A stretch of 64,000 nt of DNA from Acridotheres tristis (lineage: Eukaryota; Chordata; Aves; Passeriformes; Sturnidae). Of the stretch, positions 25,391 to 39,200 are shown piece after piece. The stretch spans positions 20,250,501-20,314,500 of the forward strand of contig CM072891.1 of NCBI GenBank assembly GCA_037013685.1, in the 5' to 3' direction. The notes beneath the pieces were generated by a model. The model did no database searches and was not told where the DNA came from. It worked only from the letters and a program-made list of their open reading frames with translations. The position numbers and the translations under genes were made by a program. The first letter of the stretch is position 1, and each line of letters opens with the position of its first letter.

Positions 25391-25531
25391 TGACGTGCCT
25401 GCTGGCCACTACCACAGAGTGACTCAGTGCTCCAGGCTGGCCCCACGCTGAGTCACAGCCAGGGAACCTTCCACTACATCCTCCAGACGTTGTTAGCACA
25501 GGGGGACAGGGACAAATGGTGGCTCACGTCA
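25391..25531. promoter_or_regulatory. bZIP-site cluster with inverted AP-1 pair, candidate enhancer
   Basis: GTGACTCAG at 25419-25427 and CTGAGTCAC at 25448-25456 are a perfect inverted pair of extended AP-1 sites 20 bp apart. They are flanked by TGACGTGC at 25391-25398 and by the CRE-like TCACGTCA at 25524-25531. Four bZIP-type sites in 141 bp is well above expectation. It lies about 12 kb upstream of the TH start; the target gene is unknown. Confidence 0.45.
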
Positions 25532-28500
25532 TTCTTCAGAAGGTGTATGTTATTTGTCCATCACTGTAAGGGCTTTGGAGTTCCTAGAACAGGAAGGTGC
25601 TGCATTTCTGTTCAACAGTAGCATGAAAAGTCATATTCACATCCTTTCTAAGGCTCCTCTGTAATCATCACACACTGCTCCCTTCCCTGTCTCCCATAAT
25701 GGTTGTTCTACCAGGCCTCCAGCACAGGGTAAGAAAAATAGGCTGAGTTTCCCAGTGGTGCCTCACTAGCTCTCATGATCCCTCTGTTATTCTCCTGTCG
25801 CACTGTAGGTGGTAGGATTGACCATGGGTAGGTCAGTCCCTGGGCTTCTACTCTTGCTAGCAAGGCCTGAAGCTTCTCCCAGAGTCCACAGTTGTGCAGG
25901 ACATAAATTTTTGCTCACACCCCCACGTGCATAGCTGAAAGAAAGTCCATTTTTGTGTTTCTTGAGAGCTGGTGGCCTGGCAAAGTCGGCAAGATGGTCC
26001 TGAACCTGGAATCTCCTTCTGCAGGTCAAATTGCCTTAAAATAGGAGGTAAAGCTGATGTAGAAACCTTCTGTGTTTATTTTGTATGCAAATCAGATGTA
26101 AAGTCCCATGGCTGTCTCCACCCTGTCTTTTGGTCAGTGCTATCAAAATCCTGTTAGGTCTCAAGGAGATGTAATCAGAGACACATCCGTGAGGAAGTGA
26201 AATCCAAACCATCCCCTCAGCTCCCCTGACTCACTATCCACAAAAGGAATTGGTCAAAAATGTTCCTGATGTTGGAAGTTTCTCCTCAGCCTTTCTCTGA
26301 AGCCTCCCTTCTGCCCCAGGTTGCTGGTGGTCAGCCAGGGTTGGACTGGGAGGCAGAAGGCTGGAGCTGCTCCCGAGGGCTCTGATGCCAGGCAAGGCAG
26401 GCGAGTTCTGCCTTGATGGGGGGACACATCAGGGGAAGATTGTAAAACCTTGGCAGCACTCAGGGATACTGCTGTCCTCCTTTCCACTGACAGATGCTTC
26501 TTACAAACTCAGGAGATGTCCGTAAAGAAGTGCTTTCCTGAAACAAGAGGGACTTGGAACAGCTTTCTGCCTTTCAGTAAACATTCATTTGTTTAATGGG
26601 TGGAGATGGGCACGAGGAAGCCTAAAATCTCATTCCCCTGTTGAATTTCCAGGAAGCAAACCATGCTAAGTCCAGCTGGGCACACAGCCCCAGCCCACAG
26701 AAGCCTCCTGTCCTTCGTCTTCTCATGACAGCATGAGAACCCTCGTTTTCACACTTCTGATGGGTCCTGCTTCACTTCAGAGTGACTGTCAATAATCTCT
26801 GGGAATGGGCATCTGCTTCTCCTTCCCCATCAGCCCCACCTGCAGCCTGGGGATAAATCCTGACAGCAGACAGGGAACAGCTCCAAAGATGAGCATATCC
26901 CACGGTGGGGCAGGGCTTGCTGCCATCCCTCTCCCTTTCTCCACACTCAAAACCCATGCCACCCAAAAAGGTTTCAGCTCAGACTCCTGTGTTGAAGTGA
27001 CTGTTCTGTGCCTGATTTTTGGAAAAGCTGGACACTTGGGTAGCTTTCAAAAAATTATCTGTCTGCTGTGAAAAATAGGGCCGCAAGATTCATCTGAAAC
27101 TGTTTTCTAAAATGCCTTAAACCCCCGTTCCTTGGAATGTATTTTTCAAACCTGCTTTTTCCTTCTTTTCTCTGTTGTTACTACTTTCCTTATAAGTGGA
27201 GGCATGGGTCAGTTTTGCTTCACTGCATTTCTTTTCAGCATTAAATAGCAACCTGCTGAAGTGGCTCAGGGATGTGCTGGCATTTTGCAGCCTTTTATTA
27301 GGCAGCAGTCCACTTGCAGGTGCTGAAGAGGGCTTAACCACTGTGGTTGTCAGGAGGCAGGGAGAGGCGAGGGAAGGGTAATTGAGGGTTTAGACAGTGC
27401 TTGGCTCCTCGAGACACTTGCCATCAAACACAGGCAGGGCTATTGATCGGCCTCTCAAGTGGTCTGCCTCTCCTATTAGCACTGTCCTCGGCAAGGCACA
27501 GGGTATTGCAGAAGTATAGATTTTTGGTTGTGCATTGTAGTGACACCGGAGGCAGGTGGAATTGGGAGGCACAAGAAAATAGCAGGACGTGATCTCTTTA
27601 TCACGAGGAAAACGACAGAGTTGTTGCACCAGTGCAAAGGCAGGTCTTGGTGGTACCATCACCTGGAGAGTGGCAGTGCATCTGAGCTGGTCTGGGACAG
27701 TTCCATGGTAAATCCCTCTCAAATAATATAGTCTTAACTGAAAGTACCCCAAATCACAGACTGAAAGCTTTTCTGTTTAGGGACATGAGAAGTTAAAATG
27801 CAAAGAGGAGTTAGTTTGTGCAGTTAAAAACCATGGAAAGCTAGCCCTAAAGAAAGTGCCCTTGGTAGAAGAGAGGATGGCATCCTCTCTAGAAAAGTTT
27901 GATATCATAACCACGGGTCTGAGACAAAATGGTGGTGGCTGATAAACTTTACAGATAGGAATGACCTGGTGGTGTAGTAAATGCACAGAAATCTGTCGTT
28001 TTCTCTGTAGTGTTTGAAGGTGGAAAACAGATGACCTGTGCAAGACAGGGATGATGTGTGCATGGCTGAGGCTATCAGGATAGCGTGGGCTGCGATGAAT
28101 AAGTGACTGCCTCGAGGGGAGCACCATGCGGGCTGCAAGGTGCTGGAAGAGGAAGATGCCACCAGGCTTGGAAGGTGCCATCCCAGCGGTGAGGTGACCC
28201 TCACTAAAACAGCCTTGCTGGGTATCCCCAGCCCGGTGTGCGGACAAGGAGGCTGTGCGAGCACTCACTGATCTGCTTTGGGGCGCCTCCTGCACCTCAC
28301 ACGCTTTGCCCAGGTGCTGCTGGACAGAATCAGGGGCACAGACAAAATCAGTGGCAGGCAGGGCACGGCGGGAGCTGTGCCTCAGTGCAAGGACAGCCCT
28401 GCTGCTCTGCCGCTGTTTCACCCTGGGGAAGGCGAAGGAGGGGCCGGAGTTTTGGACGGTGCGGTCCCGGTGGGTCGCGGTGCTCGGCGGGGCCGGGCCA

Positions 28501-28569
28501 TGAGGGGCGAGAGCAGCAGCGCAGTGCGGCGGCAGCGCACCGGGAGGCGCTGCGGGTCCGCCGCCAGCC

Positions 28570-29338
28570 CGGGCATCCTGCCTTCTCTCCCGTTCCTGCT
28601 CCTCGGCATCCTGCCTTCCACCCGTTCCTGATCCTCGGCATCCTGCCTTCTCACCTATCCCTGCTCCTCGGCATCCTGCCTTCCACCCGTTCCTGATCCT
28701 CGGCATTCAGCCTTCTCACCCGTTCCTTGTCCCCGCCATCCTGTCTTATCACCCCCCCGCCATCCTGTCTTATCACCCGTTCCTTGTCCTTGGCATCCTG
28801 CCTTCTCACCGGTTCCTCCTCCCCGCCATCCTGCCTTCTCACCTATCCCTGCTCCCCAGCGTTCAGCCTCCTCACCCGTCCCTCATCCCCGGCATCCCGC
28901 CCTCGCACCCCTCCCTGTTCCCCGGCATCCCGCCTTCGCACCTATCTCTGCTCCCCGCCACCCTGCCTTCTCACCCGTTCCTGCTCCCCGCCACCCTGCC
29001 TTCTCACCCGTTCCTGCTCCCCGCCACCCTGCCTTCTCACCCGTTCCTGCTCCTCGGCATCCTGCCTTCTCACCCGTTCCTGCTCCCCGCCATCCTGCCT
29101 TCTCACCCGTTCCTGCTCCCCGCCATCCTGCCTTCTCACCCGTTCCTGCTCCCCGCCACCCTGCCTTCTCACCCGTTCCTGCTCCCCGCCACCCTGCCTT
29201 CTCACCCGTTCCTGCTCCTCGGCATCCCGCCCTCGCACCTGTCCCTGCTCCCCGGCATCCCGCCCTCGCAGCCGTCCGTGATACACGGCATCCTGCCCTT
29301 CGCACCCATCCCGCCCTCGCACCCCTCCCTGCTCCCCG
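28570..29338. repeat. 33-bp minisatellite, about 23 copies
   Basis: The unit contains the core CTGCCTTCTCACCCGTTCC followed by TGCTCC(C/T)CG(C/G)C and a 3-4 base joiner. At least three variant types occur: TCGGC-ended units on the left, CCGCC-ended units in the middle, and CCCTCGCACC-type units on the right. The unit length is a multiple of three, so long open frames appear on both strands (184 codons on plus, 240 on minus); these are by-products and not genes. The left boundary abuts a CpG-rich segment. Confidence 0.93.
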
Positions 29339-29890
29339 ACTTTGGGAGTGCAGGCAGCTCCTCTGCTGCCCCGAGCCCGGACTGCAAAGGCGAGCCCCTG
29401 TGCCAAAGGGCGGCACAGCGCAAGGGTCGGTGCCAGCCCGAGAGGTGACACCTGGCTCTGCCTGTCCCGGGGCCGCAGCTGCTCTTGTGTCGGTGGGAGG
29501 GTACCAGCGGTAAAAACTGGACTGCCTTGCTGAGCTAACTAATAAGCAAAAGCAAGGGCAAAGCAAAGAAAAGAAAAGAAAAAAGAGGCAGAAGCGAGCA
29601 AGCAAGCAAACAGCAAAACCAGCCAGCCTCTCCTAAACACAGACCATGGGGGAGGTGAGCCGGCTGATAACGAGACAAAACAAAGCTTCACTTTCAGAGT
29701 CAGTCCTGAAAGCACAGGACATAATACCAAACACAAACAGAACACACGACTGGAGATACAAACACCATAACGTCACCCTAGGACAGCCCCAGCCCCTCTC
29801 CAGCAGCCCTCACGAAGCCCTTCATGTTTTACTGCGAGATATAAGACCTGGCTTTTTTCCTTTGAATGTACATGCTGCAAACGGGCCGTG

Positions 29891-30293
29891 AAGATGATTA
29901 GAGGGCTGGAGTGCCTTTCCAGAGGAGACAGGCTGAGAGACTTGGGGGTGTTCAGAAGAGGAAGATCCAGGGAGGCCCCAGAGCAGCCTACAGAAAGGCT
30001 GGAGAGGAACTTTTTATAAGGGCATGTAGTGAGAGGACAAGGAGGGAAATGGCTTTAGACTGGAAGACAGCAGGTTTAGATTAGTTACTAGGAAAAAAAA
30101 ATACTATCAGGGTGATGAGGCACTGGAACAGGTTGCTTAGAGAAGCTGTGGATGCCCCATCCCTGGAAGTGTTCAAGGCCAGGTTGGATGAGCAACCTCA
30201 TCTAGAGGGAGGTGTCCCTGCCCATGGCAGAGGGGTTGGAACTAGTTGATCTTTAAGACCCCTTCCAACCCAAACTGTTCTATGATTCTATGA
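29891..30293 (+). mobile_element. CR1 LINE 3' fragment
   Basis: Plus-sense CR1 3' region: GGCTGGAGTGCCTTTCC, AGGCTGAGAGACTTGGGGG, CACTGGAACAGGTTGC, GAAGTGTTCAAGGCCAGG, then CCCCTTCCAACCCAAAC and the tail CTATGATTCTATGAAA. It is 5'-truncated, as most avian CR1 copies are. No intact open frame remains. Confidence 0.95.
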
Positions 30294-33200
30294 AATGCCC
30301 TAGGACACAGTTTGCAATTGCAGTAATATTTTTGCAGGGGAAATAATCCAAGGAATGAATTTCTTACTTAAGGAGTTACAGACTTCTAAAATATAGTGCA
30401 AAGCTTTGGTAATCCTATGGCAGACTCCTGAGGTTGAAATGATTTTCATTTTGTGACAATCTGCCTTAAAATCTCAGTGGGATTTTATTTCAAATTAATT
30501 TTAACCGAAATTTCTACAAAATTTGGTTCCTTTCTTTCTGCTCCCCGTCCAGTCTGCCCAGGCACCCCATGCCATTGCTGGGCTCTGTTTGTTTCTGATC
30601 AATGGAGACCAGCAGAGACATGGGAGGACACAGATGACAAGATGTTCAAGAAAGCACTGGGACAATGATTTGCAGCAGTCCTTTCCCTGGATGCTCAGCG
30701 ACTCCTCCATTCACCTTGAAATGGAAGATGAGATTTTTTGCAGTGAACAGTTCTCATTGGCTCCCTCCTTTCTCTTGGAGCAGGTGGCTTTGAGGGATTG
30801 AGTCATGACAGTCACAACAGTTCAGGCTCTTAGGAGGTGAGCACCCACAGCCATGCCTCAGACATCCCTCATACCTGAGTAAAGCTGAGGTTGCTGCTGT
30901 TTTGACACTGGTTGAGCACTGCCCTGAGGAGGACCTAATCCTTGACTGGCCACAGGAGAGCGTTCCTGACCAGGCACATGCCCAAAGGACTTGTTAGTGA
31001 TGGCCATTCCCACGCTACCTCTCTCCTTTCTTGATGCTTCCAGCCCTTTGCAACCCACTCTTGCACCCTCTGAATCCCAAGAAAAAGAAGCCTTTGCCTG
31101 GGACATGGATATTCATGGTTTCTACTCTCTTTGGGACTTTGTGGCTGCAGGAGCTCCCTCTGCCAGCTCAGAGGAACTGTGTGCTGCTTTCTAAACTGAG
31201 CAGATTCACCTGCCCAAGAGGACACCTTTACTGCCACAATGCTGGCTTCAAAGATTTTGGGGTTTTTAAAGGTACATAAAAGTTTTCAAGGCTGTCTTAA
31301 GAGTTTGGATTTCAACTCCAGGAGTCAGATGTAGCCATGTACCCAGTCACTCCCACACCATTGTTACCACTGCAGGATTAGAACTGTTCTCACTCACGGA
31401 TGCATTTCTCAGCCTTGTTACTGTGCCATGCACTCCTGTTCCTTGCTGGTTGCACTGCTTTCCAGTTTCAGTCTGAGCGCTTGAAGGGCTGTAGGAATCT
31501 CACCAGGCTGTGGCAGGCACAGGCTGCTTCTTTGTCTCTTTGCATTTCTGCTGCCGAGCTATGGGAGGAATGCAGCCCCTCTCCTGAGAAGTGACTTGCA
31601 GGTCGGTGAGGTGGGTAGGTGAGGGAAGGAGGGGAATCGAGAAAGGAAAACCTACGTCAAGTTTGCTGCAAATGAGAAGGTGTCACAGTCTATTTTTGCC
31701 TGTGGGTCCCTCGTCACGCAGCTGGGAGAGGAAACAAATGTTTCCCCCTTGGCATCAGCTCCAGCTGATCAATGTGCATCTCCTTGGGGAGGAGTGGCTG
31801 AGGGTCTCCACCATAACATCACCCCCACTCCTGCCCCTGCACCCACTCCTTTCTTTTAGCTTTTCTGTGGGGAGCAAAGAGCTCTGGCACTGAAAAAGAA
31901 GAGGCTGAAGTCGAAAGACGGTCATTGCCCTTGCTCTGCTCGTGTTGTAGGGGTTTGTACATAGAGTATCTCCGTCCCAGCAGTGCTTTCCTGGGATGAG
32001 CAGGAAGAGATCGGAGTAAACAGGTTTGGAAATTGTCAGGCAAGCATTGGCAAGGTCATCTTATCTGTGACTTATTCCGGGAAGCGGGAATTAGAATCTG
32101 AAAGGAGGAACATGCTGTGTTCAGCAACTGTGTTACCAAAGTGGCACCTGTAATCAATCAGAACTGCAACTGCACATCTCCAAGTCAGGAAGATGCACAC
32201 CACTGACTATCAAGCCTGTAGGGTAGGGCCTGTCCAATCCCACATATTTAGCCATCATCTCCTTTAATACATCCCTCAAAGGCAGATTCTTGGTAGCCCT
32301 TAATAACAAGAATAGCATGAAAATTAAGAATAAACTGTTCAGAGTTGGAGGAGCAGATGAAGTTTTCAGGTTCACAAAGAAGATGTGGAGTACAAGTAAG
32401 AGAAGTGGGAAGGCAGCAGAGGCTGCAGTGATGTTCCATGGCAGGGATTGTGTGGCACTTAGGGGGTCCAGGCATTTGCCCCAGCCCTGCTGCTGACCTG
32501 AGCATGGATGAGACCCAGCTACATTTTACACAGCCTGTGCAGCTTGCAGAGCTGGAGGCTGAGATCTGCCACGAGGCAAATTCCTGTCCCGTGAGGGAGA
32601 ACATTATTAATCTAACTATCAACCTTGCAAACTCATCCTGGATCTCACAGGAGTTTTTACAGGCAATTGCTTGTAGCAGGTCTCCCTCAGCAACCGCACA
32701 CAACCTTTCTTATCACCTCTTGCTGCTGTTTGTACCTGAGCAACACGCTTGTCCTGACCATCTGTCCCTGCTTATGGCACTGTAAGCCCACTGCTCGATC
32801 CATGTGGTGAATGAATCCCAAAGGAGTTGTCTTTGCAAGACAGGGGAGCACTAAATGTCGCTGCTGCCACAGCCAGTGAAGGACACTTTGACAGCCAGGT
32901 GCAGCAAGACCTCTTATTTCAGAGGAGCCCCTTGGCAGAGACCACTCAGCAGAGGGGACCCACAGCTAGAAGAAGGGCAGAGTGAGAGTGGGGGAAGGTG
33001 AGGGAGGTACAAACCCCACCAAAACCCTCCCAGGCACTGCAGCAGCTCCCTTAAAGTCCCTGAGAGCCCTCTTTCTGCAGCATATAAATGGTGAGCACAG
33101 ACATCACTGGTGTGGGAAGCTCTGCTTCCCAACAGCTCCAGATGAGCTCCTCCTGCTTCCATTCAGTCACAAGGGTCCCTGTGGATATACAAAGCAGCAG

Positions 33201-36200
33201 GTTCAGAAGTCCTCTGATGCCCTGCCAGCCACTTACTTGCACAAAAGATGAGGGCAGCAGGGCCACCTCCTTACCTGATTTCCATCTGTAAAGAGGCAAT
33301 TCTTCCACCATTTAAAATATCTCTTTGGTGGATTTTCCCTGGCACTTGCAAAGATGCCAGAGAAGCTGAGTGCCACTTCTATAGATTGCTCAAGCAGATG
33401 CTGTGTGTAAAAGTGTCTTCTACGTTAGAGTAGCATCCTGCTTCCTTTCCTCCAGGCTTGTTGGGAAGGGCTCAGGCTTCCAGGTGATCTGACAGATATT
33501 CGGGCTTCAAGAATTTCTGCTGGTAATGTACAGCTTGCACCCAGCAAAGAACAAACCCAGCCAGAGGAGCACAAGGATACCAATGGTTGGGTACCTCTTC
33601 TCAGGGCTCCTGGTAAGTGCTGCCTGCCAAACAGAAAACTGCATTACTGAACCCCTAGTAGCTTTCTCTTCCACACCATTTTTTCAGTGCTTTGGGCCCC
33701 TTCAGAGAGCTGCTGAGAACAGTAAATTAATACGAATATTTACTTTTTACTTCCCTTGGACCTAGATCTGTGCTGAACCAGGAGTGACAAAGGGGTTTCC
33801 TTGAGGACTGCCATCCTTTTCTCCTCCAAGTGCTCTCCCTTCCCCTTCACGGGGATCTTACTGCAAATAAGCTCTAGCAGCTGCTGAAAGGAAGGCAAAA
33901 GGGGGGATGGATTCATCCTCCAGAAAAGAGAAAAACATCTCTGCATGTCTTTCAGGCTGTAAATGGTTAAGTGTTGGGAGAGATAGGAAGCAGCTCAGAG
34001 ACTCGCCTAGAGAGCAGCACAGGCACAAAATACGATTAAAAGAGCAAAATGACAGCTTGTCACTGGAGGGCTTCAGAAACTAGAATAAATGATTTAAAAA
34101 AAATAAGTAGTATATGGATCCATGAGAAAGTTCCCACAATGGCTGGGAGTGAAACCTTGACCCTCTGGCAGATGGTGGTGGGGGGAGTCCCAGCTGTTTT
34201 CATCTGCATTTTCCTCTCCCCCCTCCCCTTTTCCTCCCTCCTGCAGGATGAAGAGACTGCAGCGGGTGCCCTCCAAAGCACTGCAGGGGACAGAGAGCTT
34301 GGCTGTGCTGAGAAATGGCACTCAGGGACAGAAGGAGAAGGGGAAATGTCAGGGTGTCACTGTCCCAGGGTCTGGGGGAGCACAGGCAGTGGGGGGAGCT
34401 CAAGCAGCGTGGAGCTTTCTCTCTGCTTGCCCTCTCCACTGCAGTGCTGGAAGAGCAGCTGGGATGCTCAGCCACTGCATCCCTAACACAAGGATGGCCA
34501 AGCAGAGCCAAGGGACACCCACAAACAGCACCTCCCTCTCTGCTCCACCATCTCTTGGTTAGGAAACAGCATAGAAGGGGAATTCATGGAGCTGTGCTGG
34601 AACTGAGAGGGAGCCCAGGTCAATGGTCAACCTCTGGAGCTCCTGTTATGAGTCCCTGGGGTCTTCCCACTCAGGTCCCCATGTCCTGAGCACCAAGCAG
34701 CCCTGGGACCAGGCACACCGGTTACTTTCCTGATGTCACTCGCCTTTGCTCTGTAAGTGGGTGAACACATCTTGTTCTCCTGTAAAATGGTGTATTAAAT
34801 CCCATGGAAGGTCTCCTAGCAGTTTTAAGGAAACAAAGGACAGCATGGATGCTGCTGGAGTATAACAAATACTTCTTGAGAGTACTTAGTGGTTACTCCT
34901 GTCCCAAAAGCTGCTGTTTCTCCTTCTCCCTCGCAGGCAGCAGAGGCAGTTCCTGAGCCCCAGAACCTGTGCTAACACCAGCTGGCTGCTTGGACACCAC
35001 TATTCCTGGGGTGACCTTTAGAGAGTGTTTTGGACCCCAAAGAGATCCTTCCCACTACAGCAACTTTAATGTATGTTGCCCAGCCTGCAGTTCAGTTAAC
35101 AGCTCACAAGCAAATTTTCTAAGTCCTCCAAAGCTTTTCTCACCTTTTACCAAGTGCTTGCTTCTTTTGCAGATTGCTCTGCGGTTGCTGGGGCAGGCAC
35201 AGTGATGGACCCTGCGCAGAGGAGCTTTAACACCCAACTTCTGCTTGCTGACCCTGCCAGGGCAGCTCTGTACTGTGATGGTGGGCTGCAGCCTAATTTT
35301 AGGGCTTCAGTATCCACAGTGAAGAGGCAAGGGCACAACACCGGGGCTCCCCAGGTCATTGGAACACCCAAAAACCAGTTTTTCTTCCTTTCACCCTCCA
35401 TAAAGTGCTCTTTGTGCGAGGAACTCAGGGCATGGCAGGGAAGAGATCTTATGCCCAGGGACAAGAGCTTTCCTCCCCTTTCATCATAGAGCAAATAACC
35501 CCCTTGATTCTGTTAAAATCCCACATTTCACATTCCTATGGGTTGCCCACAGCATTCCCATGCCAACATGCCAGTTAGAGAATAAACCCAAGACCCACTT
35601 GTGTCTTTTCTCTTGCAGCTTCAGTTCCACCGTGGTGGTGGGAATGGGACAGAGACCTCACCAGCAGCATCCCCACAGGCTCTGGGTTTGAGGCTATTGA
35701 TCCTTGGGTACAGCTGAGCTGTGTCAGATGGGTGTTTAGGCAGGGGAGTGCAGTTTTCCCCCTCAGCTGGTTGGCAGCTGAACGCTCAGGATTTCTCCAG
35801 CCAGCGCAGGGATCCTGGCCCTGGGCTGCTCTGATCTGGGTGAGATACAGCCCTGCCTGGGGCAATGCGTTTTTCAGCCTCTGCCTGCCAAGGTACAGGC
35901 TTCACAGAGGAGGAGAGACTGAGACACGTGGGAGGGGAGAGTGAGCTTGGTTTTCTTCTGAGCCAGCTCCAATTTTGGAGAAGTTGCGCCTGCATTTCAA
36001 GCCTGAAAGCATATCCTTCCCTTCTCCAGGGGCCTAGAGTGCCCCTGCATTAACCTCTCCCGTGTGAGGTACCCCCCCGAGGTTTTGAAACTTTAATGTC
36101 ATAACCTGTTTGTCCTGTTTAAAGCACAGGGTAGGGCTGGGGAGCTGACAGACCCTGAGCAAGCTGCGCCTCTGGCTACCCTGCATCCTCATGGCTCAGC

Positions 36201-39200
36201 AGGGGAGAAAGAGGGGGGAAATAACTCTTAGAGCCTCTACATTTTGCTGTCTTGGGGTGGGATTTTTCCCCCTCAAAAACAGCACCAGAAAGAGCACAAT
36301 GCCATTTGGATGCAGGTCTTGGCTCTGAGAGGGTTCAGTGGTGTGTTTAGCAGTGTGTTCATCTGAGGGCTTTGCCCCCAGATCTCAGCCCATGTGTGAA
36401 GGCTGCTCCCAGCGATCCCTGAGATGAAAAAGCTCCTTCCCTATCTCCAGAACAATGCTGGCATCTCTCACCCAGACCCATGTCAGCAACCTGTGCATGC
36501 AAAGCTGCGGGGTTGCAAGTGCCCCGGTGCAGCTGCAGCCCAGCTGCTCAGCACCAGCAGACCTGACTGGACATAGGCACAGGCCAGCAGCCAGGGCTGG
36601 GTGTAGAAAATGCCCTTCTTGCTCCATCATCTGTCTTTGCATGCCCCTGCCACCACTCATCCTCAGACAGACCCCAGTGAAGACCTTACAGCAGGCAGCC
36701 ATTGATGGCAGCACAGCAGGTGCACACACGTTGTTGGTGAGCATTGCTGTTCATCCAAACACACCCTGGAAACGCTCACTATTTCCATAAACCCTGCATT
36801 TACACCTTGATGCAGTCATGGCATGGCTAATGAGGGAAGTGGGCTATGATGCTCTTGCATCCATAAGATAAACAGTCAAAAGAGAGACAAATCACATTTT
36901 TAACATCAGAAGTGCTGTGTCCAGCACATCTTTTCTGGGATTTCTCTTACTCAGGATCTTTGAGATTTTTGATGCACCTTGTCACCTGAAAAATTATGGG
37001 GCTTCAAAACTTTCTTAATAGAACAGAATTTTCATCTTGACATAGTCAAGACTACTTTCAAATATTTGAGGTCCTATATATTTGTAATACATTTGTAGAA
37101 ATAGGGGATTTATGTTTTGTTCTGTTCTTTGATGATGAAGATAGTAGCTATATGTTGTTTTGTGCCTGAATGGGACAAAGCCTGTGCCAGGCTCCAAGAT
37201 TAATGCAGTCAGTAGTGGGCCAGCACTGGACCCCTGGACAGTGTCTGGGCACCCAGGCTGCAGGATTTGGTAAGGTCACAGTTGAGGTCAGGTGCAATTC
37301 TCTGCCTGTTTGCTGGTCAAGACCAGACCTGAACCTGGTATGAGTAACATGTCTGAGCAGTTGGCCAGAAAATACTTTAAAAGCCACTTGAAGTGGCAGT
37401 GGGCAGTTACCTGCTAACACACCTTGTTTCCTCCAGCGACTCCCTATTACTCCTTCTGGAAATGTGTTTTTAGCCCAGGAACAGATATGAAAGTCCTTTG
37501 GCACAGAGGCAGGCACGTAGAGACGTGAAGCCTTCAGACCTGGCCCCTGCTGGGGAGGCAGCTGGTATGGCTTGGTGGCTCAACACGTGCTCCCAATGGT
37601 GCCAAGCACCTTCAGCTTTCGGAAGCGACAAAGAGAAAGCCAAGCACTGCCACCACCTGACAGGAAACATCTGCAATCAGTGAATCATAAAGCAAGCTGG
37701 TCATGTTTTATCCCTTTTCTTTTTTGGTTTATTTATTGTTTTATTTTTGGTTTTGTTTTTGGTTTGGGTTTTTTTTGTTGTTTTTTTTTTTAATGACAAA
37801 AATAAAGTGATAAGTTCACTTTGAAACTCCTTCTTGACTTTAGCACTTAGGAACTTAAAGCAAACTGCTTTATGCCCCCCCCGTTCTGATATCTGTGCTT
37901 GCAGGTGGTAGAGGCAGGCTCAGCCTGATAAGATTGCTGATAGGGGGGCAATTCGGCACAGAGCAAATGTGCTCATTAAGCAGGAATCTTAAGAAGTCAG
38001 GGATATTTGCCTAATGCCCTCCTCCCCATTCTCTCGGGGGCCAGGCAGTGGCTGGTCGAACAGGAAGGGGAGCAGAGGGGCTGGGGGCAGACCCAGGCTG
38101 CCCAGGCATGGCCAAAACTCAAGCAGGCACAAAGGGTGGCAGGACTCGACTGGCCCCTTGCCGTCGGGATTGCAGCCCAGGTTGGATGTGGGTCCCTAAA
38201 GGTACTCAGGGCTGTCTGGTGAGCCTAAGCTGAGCAGCTACAGCAGGCTGGCTTCGGCACAGCACCTCTGAAGACACCACTGCAGAGTGCCTCCAGATTT
38301 GGTGTCATCGTGGTTTAGGCAGTGCAACAACTTGCCCTGGTTTACCACATGATAAACGTCTTAGTCATGGGGAGCAAAGATATGGAACAGGCCAGCAACA
38401 ACCACGGCTCTGTTCCACCTTTATTTGAAGAGCAATTGTTAAGCAACCCATTTTTGTTGGCCTTTTTAGTGGTTTAGCGGTTACACCAGACATGTTTCAC
38501 TCTTGCCTTTTTCTTTTCAGGAGGGGATAAAACTGTCACAGTGAAAGGAAATAAGTTCCTCTGATTTGTCTTTGTTTTCTGCTTTTTGGCCAAGCATTTC
38601 CATATGCCTGAATTCAGAACTTCCTTCTTCCTTATTTATTGTTGATTAAAATAAAAGCAACAGCTGTTTGCCATGATGGAAATAGGAGGAGGAGGCACAA
38701 AATGATGCCCATCATGGATGGTGTACCCTCTCCCTCCTTGCTCTGCTCCTTCCCCCCCCCGATGGAGCAGGCGAGACAGCCAGGGCTCAGGGGCTGCTCC
38801 ACCTTGCTCAGTTTGAAGTTTTACAAGTCATTGGAAAGATATAGCCCTAAAGAGTATAAATGTGGAGTGTTTCAGCCAAGCTAGAAGGATCACAGAGAGA
38901 ACAGCACCATGTTAGAAAGGACACAGATTTGGGAAACCCAGCATCCTTCATGAAAGAGGATTTCTCACGTTTCCATCAGTTTATTTGTTACCCAGAAACA
39001 ACACCAAGAAAGAAATACCTGGAAACTCATAGTGGGACTGCTATAGCTGGGTGTATTTATAACTTTATATTTCTCAGCTTGTCTCTAAACTTCCTTTGGG
39101 AATTTACCAAAAGGGAAGGATAGGTCCCAATCTCCATGGCCTCACCCCTCTCCATGCAGTGTGTCCTCTCTCTGGCACAACCTTCTCCCACCACATCTCA

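Larger units (their letters stand above)
17840..28560. other. Intergenic sequence upstream of TH; no gene recognised
   Basis: Unique-looking sequence with no recognised exon, RNA gene or transposon. It holds an AP-1/E-box composite near 22.32 kb and a bZIP-site cluster near 25.4 kb. Open frames present are short or have composition unlike a protein. The last 130 bp (28435-28565) becomes CpG-rich as it enters the minisatellite. Confidence 0.55.

Noticed and set aside
27777..28706. 309-codon minus-strand open frame
   Set aside because: Its beginning lies in the minisatellite, the rest shows no recognisable domain, and there is no supporting start context or exon structure.
28727..29605. Open frames of 184 codons (plus) and 240 codons (minus) with cysteine/serine- or glycine/alanine-rich repeats
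   Set aside because: They are produced by the 33-bp minisatellite, whose length is a multiple of three; both strands are open, which a real gene would not show.
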